From assembly GCA_020081605.1 (NCBI GenBank), contig JAHREC010000030.1, positions 186,001 through 250,000 on the forward strand: DNA of 64,000 bases. Direction: 5' to 3'. The translations under genes were made by a program, and so were the position numbers. The notes under the pieces were generated by a model, which worked only from the letters and a program-made list of their open reading frames with translations, ran no database searches and had not been told where the DNA came from. Below, in pieces: positions 11,327 through 23,400 of this stretch. This DNA is from Albifimbria verrucaria (Eukaryota; Ascomycota; Sordariomycetes; Hypocreales; Stachybotryaceae). Each line of letters starts with the position of its first letter. The first letter of the stretch is position 1.

Positions 11327-13008
11327 ATGAGCCCGAAGACACAGACTGTGACGGAGCCGGCTTCTGCGAGCCAGAGCCAACAGGACATACCGCTAACACG
11401 GCTCGGTTCTCGCGATGCGATGGCAAGCAATGATGACGTGGAGCTCCCTCCTCCATCAAACCTGAAAACAGTTTTAGTCACCGTGCAACTCTCCGGAATC
11501 AATTTCACGACCAGCGCTGCCAATGGGCTCGTAGTTGTCGGCCTGCCGGCCATGACGGCCTCCTTGTCCATCCCACCATCGCTCGCCTTCTGGCCTGCCT
11601 CAGTCACCAGTCTCGCCACTGCCTCGACCCTTCTCCTCGCAGGATCGATTTCTGATGCCATAGGCCCTCGATGGATCGAACTCATCGGGTCGCTGATTTG
11701 CGGCACGATGATGCTTGGCGCTGGAGCCGTCAGAACAGGTGAAGAGCTCGTTGCCATGAGAGCGCTGACAGGACTGGGAATGGCTATGCACCTCGCCTCA
11801 TCAGTTTCCATCACCACGAAGACCTTGGAGCGGGGAAGGGGTCGTAACGTTGCCTTTGCTTGCCTGGGACTAAGCCAGCCCTTGGGCTTCTCTTTTGGTC
11901 TCGTTATCGGTGGCATTCTTACCGACCGAGTGGGTTGGCGCTCTGGATGGTGGATCTACGGATCTGTCACCATTTTGCTTGCGCTCATCGGTCTGTGGGC
12001 AATTCCAGGAGATGAAGAGAAGGGCACTGTTAAAGAAAGGGTTCGGGGTATGAAGAAGACCGTGGATTGGGTGGGAGCCACACTGGCCTCCACATTCATG
12101 GCATCGCTTTGCTATCTCCTTGCGTGAGTTTCCCTATGCGATGCGGGTTGAGGATTACCATTTGACTGACTTTATCCAGCACCCTGAGTACTGACGTATA
12201 TCGGATACGAAATGCCGATGCCATCTCTTGCCTTTGCTTGAGTGTTGTTGCTCTTGGCTGTTTCATATCTTGGATGCATCTGCAGGTCAAGAACAACAAG
12301 CCGGCATTGATACCGAACTCCCTATGGAAGAACATTGCATTCTCCAGTATCTGTGCCACCATCTCTTTGTCCTATGCCACGTTAAACTCCTTGGAGTTAT
12401 TCGCAAGTTTGTTGTATGTGGCTGCAATCTCCCATCAGTGTAACCTCAGCTAACAAGGTAACAGCTACCAGGAAGTGCAGCATCTCAATGCACTGCAAGC
12501 CTCCATTAGAATCTTACCCAGTCTGATTGTGGGTATCATGCTCAACCTTGGAGTCGGTCTTTTCATTCACAAGCTGCCTGTTCTTTGGCTGGTCGGAGTA
12601 TCTTCGATTCTTTGCGCCGGTTCACCGCTCCTCATGGCCCTTGTCGAGCCACAGTGGACATATTGGGCCAACGCATTCGTCGCACAGCTGCTTCAGCCCG
12701 TTAGCGCGGATGTCCTCTTTACTGTAGGACTGATCATCATCACGGATGTATTTCCCGATGATACGCAGGGACTTGCCGGGGCCGTATTCAATACTATGGG
12801 CCAGCTTGGTGTCGCGGTTGGTATGGCAATCCTGCAGGTCATCTCGCAGCTGGTAACACAAAAGCACGCCGATCTGGAGGAAACCCAGGCTTTGCTGGAG
12901 GGATACCGAGCCAGTTTCTGGACCATGTTCGGATTCATGATTATGTGTGCGGCTACTGGCGGATTTGGCTTGCGGAAGGTTGGTAAGGTGGGCGTGAAGC
13001 AGGACTAA
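11327..13008 (+). CDS. MFS drug:H+ antiporter-like transporter
   Basis: Major facilitator of the fungal multidrug/toxin efflux type, expected in the plasma membrane. Exons 11327-12123, 12180-12413 and 12465-13008; the sum, 1575 nt (524 aa), is in frame without correction. The start has the good context AGTAAAATGA. A polar N-terminus of about 50 residues precedes helices such as ATASTLLLAGSISDAIGPRW (helix 2 with an SDAIGPR loop), MRALTGLGMAMHLASSVSI and LSQPLGFSFGLVIGGIL (a motif-C-like P-G pattern typical of antiporters), then further helices up to FWTMFGFMIMCAATGGFGL. Intron 2 is placed at GTATGT (12414) to CAG (12464) to keep phase. Substrate unknown. It runs toward the CoA-transferase and may export a product of the neighbouring enzymes. 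Confidence 0.88.
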
Positions 13009-13318
13009 AAAGTTGGAAATATTCAAAAGTGTATTTCTATTGTACTTGTAGTAATTGTACTATCTGAATATCTGAGGTGTAAAACCATTTTCCTCGATTA
13101 GCCATTTGACATGAGCCTATCTGGCATGGCTCTGAATATCAAGCTGACAACTGCAACCAACTGTCAGCTTGAGACTCCTGCTTGGTCATGTGCGATCGTC
13201 ATATTTCTCTTCGATTCCGATTTGAATATCATCATGCATTGATTTTATAAAATTGAGGAGGGTTCCAGTAAAAGTACAACCAAGTCTGCGTTACACATAT
13301 GCACGATCGCGTTATCAA
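13009..13318. other. Convergent 3' spacer
   Basis: 310 bases between the stop codons of the MFS gene (+) and the CoA-transferase (-). It should hold both polyadenylation sites. Nothing else seen. Confidence 0.5.
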
Positions 13319-14826
13319 TTACGTCCACTCTGGTCTGTCTGACCCAAGAGGTTTCGGCATGATATCCCAGCCAATCTCGCATCCCTCAATACTAGGACTA
13401 TGCTTAACTGCCTTCATAGAGCCAAACCCAGTCTGCCTTGTCTCGAAGTATTCTTCAGGAATGTTTTCTGCTGTGAGTGGCTCCTTAACCTCAAACCCAG
13501 TGGCTCCTGGATACTGACCTAGACTCCTTAGATATTTCATTGTTCCAGCTAGCGAGACGTCGACCCTCCAGGAGCCCCGCGTGTTGCTCGGTGGTACAAG
13601 GCTGCCATTATACCAGTTGCTAGGAAGTAGCCACTGGCATGGTCTAATGCTTGACAAGGCATTGGTCGTGCTGCTTCACCTTGACCAGCATGGAGCGCCT
13701 CTGAAACGTTCATGCCTGAGCATGTCTGAACCAACGAATCGAATCCACGACGTCCCGACCACGGTCCAGAGCGTCCAAATGCTGACAAGTTCGCACAGAT
13801 GATATTAGGGTTCGAGCGAGCTAGCTCGTCAGGAGACAATCCTTGCGCGGCGAGGCTGCCTGGACGGTAGCCCTGGATGAACACATCACAGGTGCGCAGT
13901 AGCTCAAGCAAGGTCTCTTTGTCCTCTGGCTTACGGATGTCTAGCTGCACTGATCGCTTACCGCGAGAAAAGTCCCGATCTGAATGAGGTCGGTCCGGCA
14001 GATTTGGTGATGTAATCCATATGACATCGGCCCCATGGGCGGCAAGTGTCCTTCCAGCTACTGGAGCGGCGATAACACGACTCATCTCAACCACCCGAAG
14101 GCCTTGTAGACATTTTGTGCTGTCTGATGCAGGTATAGCCTTGATATCACCCGCAACCAACTGCTCCAGAAGCACTGGCATATCAGGTACGGCCTTTGAC
14201 TGTGGATGCGCATCCCATTCTTCATATGAACGCAAAGCATAGATGGCTAACTTTCCTTCACCTGTAGCTTTGTTCTCAAGGTCGATGCTGGTCCACTGCG
14301 CAACCCTAGCTGCCAAGTCCTCCCGAGTCGCACTTCTCGGCAGGCTGAGCAGGTCCAACGTTCCATAGGCATGGTTGGGAAAGCCATCGTGAATGCGGAC
14401 ATAGCCGTCTGACGTCTTGTGCAGGCCACCAAGTCCTTCCCAAGGATATGGCTTAGGTGGGTTTTCCATGACGTGGAGACGTTCCGAAATGAATTCTATG
14501 ACCGCACGCTTTGCTAATATATCAACACGAGGGATTGAGGAGCTGTTCTTTCTTGTGGCATAATTCAATGCAGCTGTCAAAGCTGAGAGAGCGAGTGTTG
14601 CCTGAGCTAGAGTTCCGATCTTGAACGAGGACGGTAAGATTAGATCTTCATGCTCCGTCAGTTGTAGAGATCCTAAAGCATCGCCAGGAAGCTCCAATGT
14701 CCGCCAAACATCGTGGACAATATTAGTAGCGGTGAAATCATGTCGATCTGTTGAGACTTTTTCACCATGAGGGTGAGTCGAGGTTGACTGTTCGTCTCTC
14801 GGTTTGGATGTATCAGATGACTGCAT
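13319..14826 (-). CDS. CaiB/BaiF family (class III) CoA-transferase
   Basis: Transfers CoA between carboxylic acids. Single exon, ATG at 14826. After about 230 residues comes the family core: LQGLRVVEMSRVIAAPVAGR, TLAAHGADVIWI, RGKRSVQLDIRKPEDKE, CDVFIQGYRPGSLAAQGLS, NPNIICANLSAFGRSGPW and GFDSLVQTCSG; the Asp of GFDSLVQ sits where the catalytic aspartate is expected. One G is missing in a run read as CCCC on the plus strand at 13575-13578. With it the protein continues through SWRVDVSLAGTMKYLRSLGQ to a stop at 13319: 1509 nt, 502 aa. The long N-terminal half resembles duplicated-domain fungal members of this family. Substrate unknown; it may activate or degrade an organic acid. Confidence 0.88.
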
Positions 14827-17006
14827 GACTGCAATGAGTTTGCGCCGAGAGTTCCGTCTCTTTAACTCAATATGCCAGCAGTTTCGGGGACTATAATCCT
14901 TTACAGCATTACTTGATGAACTATTTGACTCATTGTCCGTTAGGCCGGGCAGCCGGGAATGTCATTGAGAATGTGGTGGGTAAGTTGGAGCCGCTCGTGA
15001 TTGGCGGGTGATCTAACGTAAACTAACATGAATCCAAATTCGAACTCCAACCTCGGCTAGAGTAGCATGGTTTTACAATACCACTTACAACTCAAACATC
15101 ATGGTGGTATTTTCTATCATGGACGCATGGTTTCTCCAGCTGAGTATCTCTGTACCAAATCACCCCACAGTGGCACACCACAGCCCAGTCTTCCGATGTG
15201 CTTGAGAAATACACATATTTCGACAGGCTAAAGAAGCAAAGAATTGTTTATCGACCAACTTTAACGAGTTCAAAGTCGGGCTTGTTGTTAATTACCGTAG
15301 TCATTTCTCTTATAACTACAGGATGCGGATGGATTATACTGGTCAGTGGCTATCGGAGCCCATGACCTCCTGAGGTAAGTCTCCGAGGTCGGGGACGGCA
15401 ATCCGGCATGTCCGACATACCGGATTACCAATCTGGAAAGGGATATCTGAGTAGGCAAATCTACAGTTAATGCGATGCTCTAGGAACAAACATGTTGAAT
15501 ATAATAGATAGGCTGCGATGCAATCACGGGTCATCACCAAATGAAAGCAGATATTGCGTATCTATGGATATGAGAGCAGAGTGACCCATAGACCGTTTGC
15601 GTCTCAAAGCTTCACTTTAATATGTGGACAACTACCAAGGTGACCCATAGACTCATCAATGTATCTACTCATGTAGCCCATCCAAAGACTTGCAGGGGCC
15701 CAAATTACCAAGATCCCCAAGCCACCAGCAGGTTAAACCCGGCGGCTATTAATGATGCAGTTCACAGCCATCTTGATAGCGCAGTTCGTTATGGGGCCCA
15801 ATGTCTCCGCGGGAAGAATTGTGGAGAGCTATACAAGGTTGTGTCCATCGGGTTCATGGATGACTTCTTTTTCTCCGTCATTTTTAGAGAGTGAGATGTA
15901 CTACAGCGGAGTTAGTCGAATGCGATGGAAATGCTTCAAAACGAAACGAATAAATGGGCTTTAAGTGTTTGAAATGTAGTAACTTGGTGGTTCACATGCA
16001 AAGGGAACTGAAGGAACGCGGACGGAGTCCGAAAAATGCTAGAGATTCCGAAGTACCCTGACAGAGCGAAGCAAAACAGATCAAAAGGCAAAACAACTCC
16101 AACAGAAGCCCAAGGCAACAAAATGTCAGCCCAATTGATACAAACTATCCCCAAAAGGCCCCATTAATAGAATTAGCCCATCAGCTATACAAAAGAACCG
16201 TCCCCGTATATTCCTCTCTTTGGGATGTTCACTTGGCGCTTAAAAGTCAGCACCAGTCTGCTGACGTATCGTAGCCGCGCACAGGGCAAGGCGGATGGAA
16301 GGATGGATGCTTGGGACTTCTGTATCCATAGGCAAAGAGGGAAATGACAGTCAGCCTATCAACTGAAAACACCCATGTTGCTCACCTTGCCGATCGCGTT
16401 AATTTACTGAAGCCCACACCAATGGCCGGTTTACGGTCCCCACGATAACCGCAATCTATATCCAACGTCGAATTGAAAGTTGCCTGCACCCGACCCTCGG
16501 GACCAGGCTGCCGATGCATGCTTCCTGCACAGCGCTCCTTGCGTCCATCGATCTGCTGTAAATGACATGTGCAGGGCTAGATTGTGTAGCATCGAGCAGC
16601 TGGGCTCCGGTGCTAGCGGCTGACCGATGGCCAGGATATCTATTCCAAGAGGCAAAGATGGAGACTCGCCGCCGAGCTAGGCTTGCTTTGGGGTGGAGAT
16701 CCGGGGCTGTTGGCTGGGATGCCTCGGCGCGGCGCACCCGAGATGGGATTGGTAGCTTCGTGCATGAGCCAAGCATGTAAGCATGATGGCCACCAGAAAA
16801 CACGACTGATCTGAGTGAGCGGAACTGAAAATTGGCAAACACAGCCTTTGTCCCCGCTTCGCTTCGCTTTGCTTTGCTTTTCTTTTCTCTCCCTTGCCTC
16901 CCTTCACCTCCTCCTCCATTCCTCATCACCGGTGGTCGATTGCCCCTACGAGAGAAAGCCGTAGCCAAGTCAAGCAAAGCGTCCACCAGCCAATTCTACA
17001 GCCAAG
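14827..17006. other. 2.2 kb intergenic region
   Basis: Divergent spacer between the CoA-transferase and the cutinase-family gene, so both promoters lie here. AT-rich in its left part. I found no supported coding sequence. The last 150 bases before 17007 are pyrimidine-rich and carry the pentanucleotide repeat listed separately. Confidence 0.45.
16856..16890 (+). repeat. Degenerate GCTTC/GCTTT pentanucleotide repeat
   Basis: Two GCTTC and three GCTTT units in tandem, grading into TCTTT/TCTCT. It lies about 120-150 bases upstream of the cutinase ATG, within the pyrimidine-rich promoter or 5' UTR. Confidence 0.7.
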
Positions 17007-18063
17007 ATGCGTGGTCTTGCTGTGTCAGTCGCTGCCCTCTCCGCCCTTGCCGGAGGCGCCGCCGCCGCAAACTCCACCTGCGTGGATGGACTCTACATGA
17101 TCATCGCCCGTGGCACCGGCGAGGAGGCCGGCCCCGGTGTTTCGAAGCTCATCGGCCAGCAAGTTTCGAGGCGCATCCCCGGATCCAAGTTCATCGGTTT
17201 GGACTACCCGGCGAGTTTCACGGACCCGGACTACGATGAATCCGAGAAGCAGGGCGCCCAGAAGATGAAGGACTCGGTGCTGGAGTACAACAAAGATTGC
17301 CCCGATCACAAGATCGCGGTCCTGGGATACTCACAGGTACGGACTACTGAATGCCAGTAATACTTGACTATGTGCTGAACGATGTCGTTAGGGCGCACAA
17401 TTGTCTGTGGATGCTTTCTGCGGTGGAAGGGGCGAGCCATTCAGCGACATCACCGCCGTCTCCTCCAAGGTTGTCGACAGCAGCGGTAAGACCTCCGACA
17501 CAGCAATCACCGGTAATTATCACATATCTAATCCATGAGTTTAGTTGTTGCCATTGTTCTACTCGGTGACCCGTCGCACAACCCCAACGCCACCTACAAC
17601 AAGGGTACCAGCAAGAACGAAGGCGTACGTCTCCTACCCAATTGCCTACAAGGTCTTTGCAAGCTTGACTTGACAGGCTCAAACGCTAGAGGATGAAGAG
17701 CTAACATGTTCCTAGATCTTTGGTCGTGACGATGGCACCGTTTGCGAAGACTATGCGGACCGCATAGTTTCCTACTGCGACACCGGCGATGTTTACTGCG
17801 ACCAGGGCAATGACCGAAGCGTCCACGGACACTATCTGGCTGTTTACGGTGACAAGATTGTCGACTTCATTGTCTCTCAGTATGAGAAGGCTGCCAAGAC
17901 CACAAGCTCTACACCCACGCCGACTCCTGCGCCATCCGGCACCGGCGCATCTTCTGGGCCCGCCCAGTCCTCCGAACCTCCCGGTTCTGCCGCCTCTGGA
18001 CTGGTACCTGCTACTGGGCTGATGGTCCTGGCTGGTTTGGCCATGATGACGTCGATGTTTTAA
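17007..18063 (+). CDS. Cutinase / acetylxylan esterase family (CE5), secreted, probable GPI anchor
   Basis: Serine esterase of the cutinase fold, acting on cutin, acetylated xylan or other esters outside the cell. Exons 17007-17336, 17392-17485, 17545-17624 and 17716-18063, total 852 nt (283 aa), intact. A signal peptide (MRGLAVSVAALSALAGG, cleavage near residue 20) is followed by the cutinase start CVDGLYMIIARGTGE. The nucleophile motif GYSQG has Ser109; its first four residues end exon 1 and the Gly opens exon 2. The acid is in RDDGTVC (about 173-178) and the histidine in SVHGHYLAVYG (about 205). A Ser/Thr/Pro-rich linker and a C-terminal hydrophobic tail (LVPATGLMVLAGLAMMTSMF) suggest GPI attachment, unusual among simple cutinases. 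Intron 2 is placed at the GTAAGA donor (59 nt); a downstream donor would add nine residues. Confidence 0.92.
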
Positions 18064-18567
18064 AGAGTGTACTGTTAGGAATAGGGACTTACGATGTAAT
18101 TATTAATGGCATTGCACATAGCGACGGGCAGGACAATTCATGCATTTCCACATTGTCTGTTTCCAAGTTCGCGGATGACTGCTTTCACGCTATTTTCAAG
18201 AACATACTATAGACTTATAGCATCGGTGCTTTCACGTAGCTCTCACTTAACCTGCATGTACGGCTCAATTGGGTAAATCAGACACTGCATCTGTCAAGGG
18301 GTGCTGGGTAAGAATCATTTCGCAACAACCACATAGTATGACAGTCAGTTTCATCGAGAACACGGCCAAAAATACGTTTCATGTATTCTTTCATCAAACA
18401 TAGTTATGTAAAGCATCAATGGCTCTGATTTAGAGCAACCCATAAGATATCCCAATCGCTAACTCAAGTGACACGCTCAAACAGACAACTGACAGGTCGA
18501 AACAATCTCGTCTGAATAGGCTGGTGACCGGACGTTGCCTCGTCGAAGAACAAAATGACGTTTTCCC
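18064..18567. other. Convergent 3' spacer
   Basis: About 500 bases between the cutinase-family stop (+) and the small cysteine-rich gene stop (-). Presumed 3' UTRs; no coding or RNA gene seen. Confidence 0.5.
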
Positions 18568-18877
18568 TTACAGAGGGATGATGCAGCAATCGCAAGGTAT
18601 CGGGCATGGGATGCAGAAGCAGAAGCGGCCAGGGCAGCAACCACCTCTGTCACCACCACGAAGGTTGACGTCGGATTCGGGATGGGGCTTCTGGGGTCTA
18701 TTGAGAATGCGCATCAGTAAATGCCGTAGAGAGAACAGCGCCAGAAGATGCGAGGAAAAACTTACCCATCCCCTGGTGCACTCGGGGTTGGTCCATCTGC
18801 ACCGGCTGCTGAGCCTGGTTCTGCTGCTTGAGCTCCATACCCTCGGAAGGTTGCGGCTGAGAGTTTGAGGGCGACAT
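18568..18877 (-). CDS. Small cysteine-rich protein (about 80 aa), function unknown
   Basis: Two exons, 18877-18766 and 18697-18568, around a 68-nt GTAAG...TAG intron. The N-terminus (MSPSNSQPQPSEGMELKQQ) is Gln/Pro-rich and hydrophilic. The C-terminus is a compact cysteine block beginning RGGCCPGRFCFCIPCP and ending CDCCIIPL, eight cysteines in about 25 residues. I recall similar short fungal proteins with a Gln/Pro-rich head and terminal CC/CFC block, reminiscent of CYSTM-type membrane-anchored or palmitoylated peptides, but cannot name one. It has no signal peptide, so it is probably not a secreted effector. One G must be added beside the donor (18765-18767) to join the exons in frame (243 nt). 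The alternative without it gives a shorter tail lacking the cysteines. Confidence 0.62.
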
Positions 18878-20441
18878 GACGGCGACGAGTAGGCGATTTA
18901 GACTAGCGGAGCGTTTGATCTTGGCTTTAAAGCTTGGGTTTGAGGAAGTTGCAAGTTGGAGGAATGTAAGATAAAGGGTTCAGCTGACAGGACCCCAAGC
19001 CAACACCGCAGCACAGGCCAAGAAAGCTGGGCGATGAGCTTGGCTCCCGTATCATGTGGGTGCAGAGAGGCTGTTCATTGGTGACGTCACCGGTCCGAGA
19101 TTCTTCCGCGCACTGCGCCGCAAGCACAGCCTGCCTACCCCTTCTGGACTCTTGGTCTCCATATCAACTCGTCATTGGTGTCGTAACAATGAGCTGGTGA
19201 AGAATGCATTGCTCGTTTCAATGATCATACCGTATTCGACATTCATACTTGTCAGAATCTTATGACAAAGGACAAGAATGTGGTTTACAACGGATAACAT
19301 TTGGATAATGATTCTGAATATTGACTAGTCCTCGCAAATATCCGCACAGCATCAGTCCAGCTCAGGGCAAATGAGTGTAACTTGGACACGTCAAGGAATT
19401 ACCAAAATTTACCAAAATATTTACAGAGGAAAAAAAACACTAGGAATCAATTTATAAAAATTACGTCAAAGTCAAGATGCCTCTCTCACCTCATGGTCGT
19501 GCGTCTGGGAACTAGCAGAATGGGCGGGAGCGAAATAAGAGGACTGCTATCAGCTACACCATGGATTGCATCTCCTCTTTTGCGATTATCGTTTCTCCAT
19601 GCTTCAACCTTAGCTCTGATCGTGGCGTCGATCAATTTTCTTTTCTCGCGACGCTTCTAGACTTTTGCCTTTCCTTTTTCCTTTTTACCCCTGTTGCCTG
19701 TCTATCAAATCTGGTCCTCTCGTCCTGCTTTGCTTATTTGCATGAAAACCCCGACTTCAGCTGTGCTTCCCATGTAAGACCAATCCTCATTCTATACCTA
19801 AGCAAATAAATTCTCGCAATATCATACGAGGTAAATATCTGCGCTCATAACAAAACAATGCTTAGGCGCCCCGACCGCACGGATCTGACGAGCCACTAGT
19901 CACAACGGCTAACGATTTTACCAGTAGCATGGGCACCTCATGGTCTGGACCTGCGCCTTAGATGGGCATGGCGGATGCTCCCGATGGTGCCTGGACTTGA
20001 CTAAAACGGGCGGCGTCTGGTTGTAGGCACGCATTCTTCGTGCGCGCGTGGCTGACCCGCTAGATCGGAAGCCCCATGGCAGCTACAGACTATTATTCGT
20101 GATGGCTTCCTTTCAAACGTGCCAAGAGGGACGTGGCGGGGCATGGCCAGCTGCAGCTGTGCCTCTTTTGCTTTTCAGGGACCCGACTGCTTGGGCTAGG
20201 ATCAAGCTAAGGGTCCACGCTATTGCTATGCCCAACAGCAGCTCGTATCAAGACGGCAAAGCTGGGCCATCGTGAGTCTTCACAAAATCTGTTTGGAAAT
20301 GTTATAAGTAAGCGAGAAAGCCCACCCAGATGGAAGGCTTTTCCCTGCATCACCAGCGGCTCCAAGTCCGGTGCACGTCACTCTTTACCCTACCACTCCT
20401 TTGGTTTGATCTTTGCTTTATCGTTACAGTCACTCTTTCAA
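18878..20441. other. 1.6 kb divergent intergenic region
   Basis: Spacer between the small cysteine-rich gene and the WSC-domain gene, containing both promoters. Part (19380-19480) is A-rich. Open frames inside lack recognisable domains. Confidence 0.45.
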
Positions 20442-23400
20442 ATGAAATCTTCCTTCTGCACCGGCCTAGGCGTGAGCCTGGCGCTGGTTCTGAGTGGACA
20501 GCCCGCGCGTGCTGCTCCGTTCGACAGCTTCTTCCCCAATAAATGGGCTAAGCGTGTAGAGGCTCCTCCTCAATCCTCAATCCTGACCTTCACCTATCAA
20601 GGCTGGTGAGTTTGCAGTGTATATCTGGCTCAAGCGATGACAATGCTAATTTGGTGGATAGTTATGCCGAGCCCAGCAGTGGTAGGGCCTTGGACAAGGT
20701 CAAGAACGATGCTGCTATGACCGTTTCCATGTGCCAGTCTATCTGTGCTGAGGGCTCGTATGCTTACTTCGGCGTCGAGTATGGCAAGGAGTGTTGGTAA
20801 GTGCTATCACTCACACCATTCAATCTTGTAATACTGACTTACTCGTGAAGGTGCGGCAATACCCTTAATGTTGGCGCAAGCAAGCTCGAAGACTCTGCCT
20901 GCACGTCGAAGTGTGCTGGTGATAAGACCACCACCTGCGGCGGTTCCAAGAAGCTCAACATCTACAAGCGCGATGCTGCCTCCGCTCCCGTCCAGCAAGG
21001 CGCCAAGACTAGTGTGGGACAATACGGCTGGCAGGGTTGCTACGTTGACGAGGAAATCCTCGTGCTTTGTCTAAACGTATTGGTGACAATGCCCTGACTC
21101 CAGAAAAGTGTGTCACTCTCTGCAAGGGCTCTAAGTACATGGGTCTTCAATATGGTAAGATGTCACTCCTATAAACTCTCCAATGTACCTTCTAATGCTT
21201 TGATAGGCCGAGAATGTTGGTGCGGCGAAACCCTTGCTGACAAGCCTTTCCGCATCGATCCCGCGGGCTGCGACAAGCCATGCTCTGGTGACGTTTCGTC
21301 CAAGTGTGGTTCCGGTAACCGTCTCGATTTGTACCTCCTTGACGCTGCTCCGGCCGCGTACGTCGAACCCGTTGTTTACGCTGTGGGCTGCTACGCCGAC
21401 ACTGGTGCCAACGGTCATGCTCTTGAGAAGAAGTACACCAATGACAAGATGACCGTATCCATGTGTGCCAATTACGCTGAGCACAACAACTATGGTGTCT
21501 TTGGCGTTGAGAATGGTAAACTATGCTTCTTGCTCGAAGAAAAACTTCCATGATGAATGTTGACGAAAATTGCTAGGCAATAACTGCTGGGTTGGCAATG
21601 AAGTCGATACCACTGCGACCAAGACCGACGGATGCAACGTGCCTTGCAAGGGCAACAAATCGCAGTATTGCGGTGCCAACGCCAAGGTGAACGTTTACAC
21701 CTTCCAGCCTCCAACTCCTCCTGGCCCTGTCACTGTCGATCTCTCCAAGGCCACAGGCACCAACGTGGACATTGTCACTGGTGAAAATGGCATCCAGATG
21801 TAAGCTCCTACCGATCCGTTACATACTATGAACTGTGACTGACCGCATCTAGTGCCATGCTTGCACCCGCTGGAGGTGAAGCCTCGGTCCAGATCCCCGC
21901 AACCGCCTTCGCCCAGGTTCCCAACAACACACCCGTCACTCTGCAGTTCCCCTTGAGGGTGACGGACAACAGCCTGAACAAGCGTCAAGCAACTTCTACT
22001 GAGGCGACTTGCACGCTCACGATCCTGCTCGGTACTACTGTTTGGATGACACAGAGCGTTAAGAGCACGGGTGGTAACTTTGTTGTCGTGCAGACCCCGG
22101 CTCAAACCGGGCTCATGAAGGCTCTGACTATCATTCAAGTCTGCCCTACCCTTCCTCTTGAGCTCACAATTGGTGGTATCACTGTTGGACCCCCTACTAG
22201 CGACACTATCGCTACCACCACAGTCTACACTACCAGCGTGGCCACCCCCAGCAGCATTCAGATCGCTCCCAATACTCCATCTCTGAGCAGTTCAGAGGCT
22301 GTTGTGCCCACGATCACCAGCTCTTCTGAGACCTTGCTCGAGAGTTTTACTCCCAGTGCTGCCGAGTCTACTAGCGTTGTTGAAACCCCCAGTGCTGTTG
22401 AATCAACCGTCATCGCTGAGTCTACCAGTGTTGAGTCCGCAAGTGCTGCTGAATCCACAATTGCTGAGCCAGAAACCACAACTTCGGTGGGCACAGATGA
22501 GTCAGAGACAGCCCCTGCTGCCACTCCCTATGAGCCGGAAACAACTTCTACCACTGATATCACTGAGACGGTTACGGAGGCAAGCTCCACGATTGCCACC
22601 GAGACCGCTGACGCAGAGACAACGCCCGCTGCTGAGACCACCGAACCAGTTCTGAGCGAGACCGATGCTGCCATCCCAACCACCACTGAGGCTACTCCCG
22701 TTGAATCTACGGCTGAGATCACCTCTACAGAGACCGTGGCAGAAACTCCTGCCAGTGCCACAGAAGTTGATTCTGAGACTACACCCACTTCTTATGTGAT
22801 CTCTGATGAGGAGCCCGCCATCACTTCTGATGCTGAGCCTGCCACCACTCCTGATGCTGAGCTTACATCTACTCCTGATGCTGAGCCTACAACCACCCCT
22901 GATGTCACTTCCGACACCGAGACTTCTACAGTAGAAATCCCTCTGTACCCCGAGTCCACTACTGAGGCTGCTGCTATCACCGAATCCACCGCCCTGCCCA
23001 CTTCAGCGCAGCCTACTGAAAGTGAAACCGAGACCGTGGCCACCACCACAATTGATGTTACCTCAACCCCTGAGTCCCAGACCACGGCGCCTCCTAGTCT
23101 CGAGAACCTATCTACTGTTGCCCCGGTGGCCTATACAAGCGGTACCTGCAGCATGGTTTGGGAGAACTGGCAGCAGGACAACACCTGCTACTACTCCGGT
23201 ATCCCCACGGCCACCTCCGGTGTTCTTGCCGTGGCAACCATGCTGCCTGCCCCTGACAATGAGCAATCCTTTGAGACTTGCGCTGGTATCTGCTTGGAGC
23301 TGGACGAGTGCCACAGCTGGGCATACGACTACGAGACAAAGAAGTGTACCTTCTACTCTGGTGCTTTCGCCGAGTACACCGATGGATACGAGCCCGTGTA

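Noticed and set aside
22300..23100. Minus-strand Val/Ser-rich frames opposite the WSC stalk
   Set aside because: Complement shadows of the Thr/Glu/Ser repeats.
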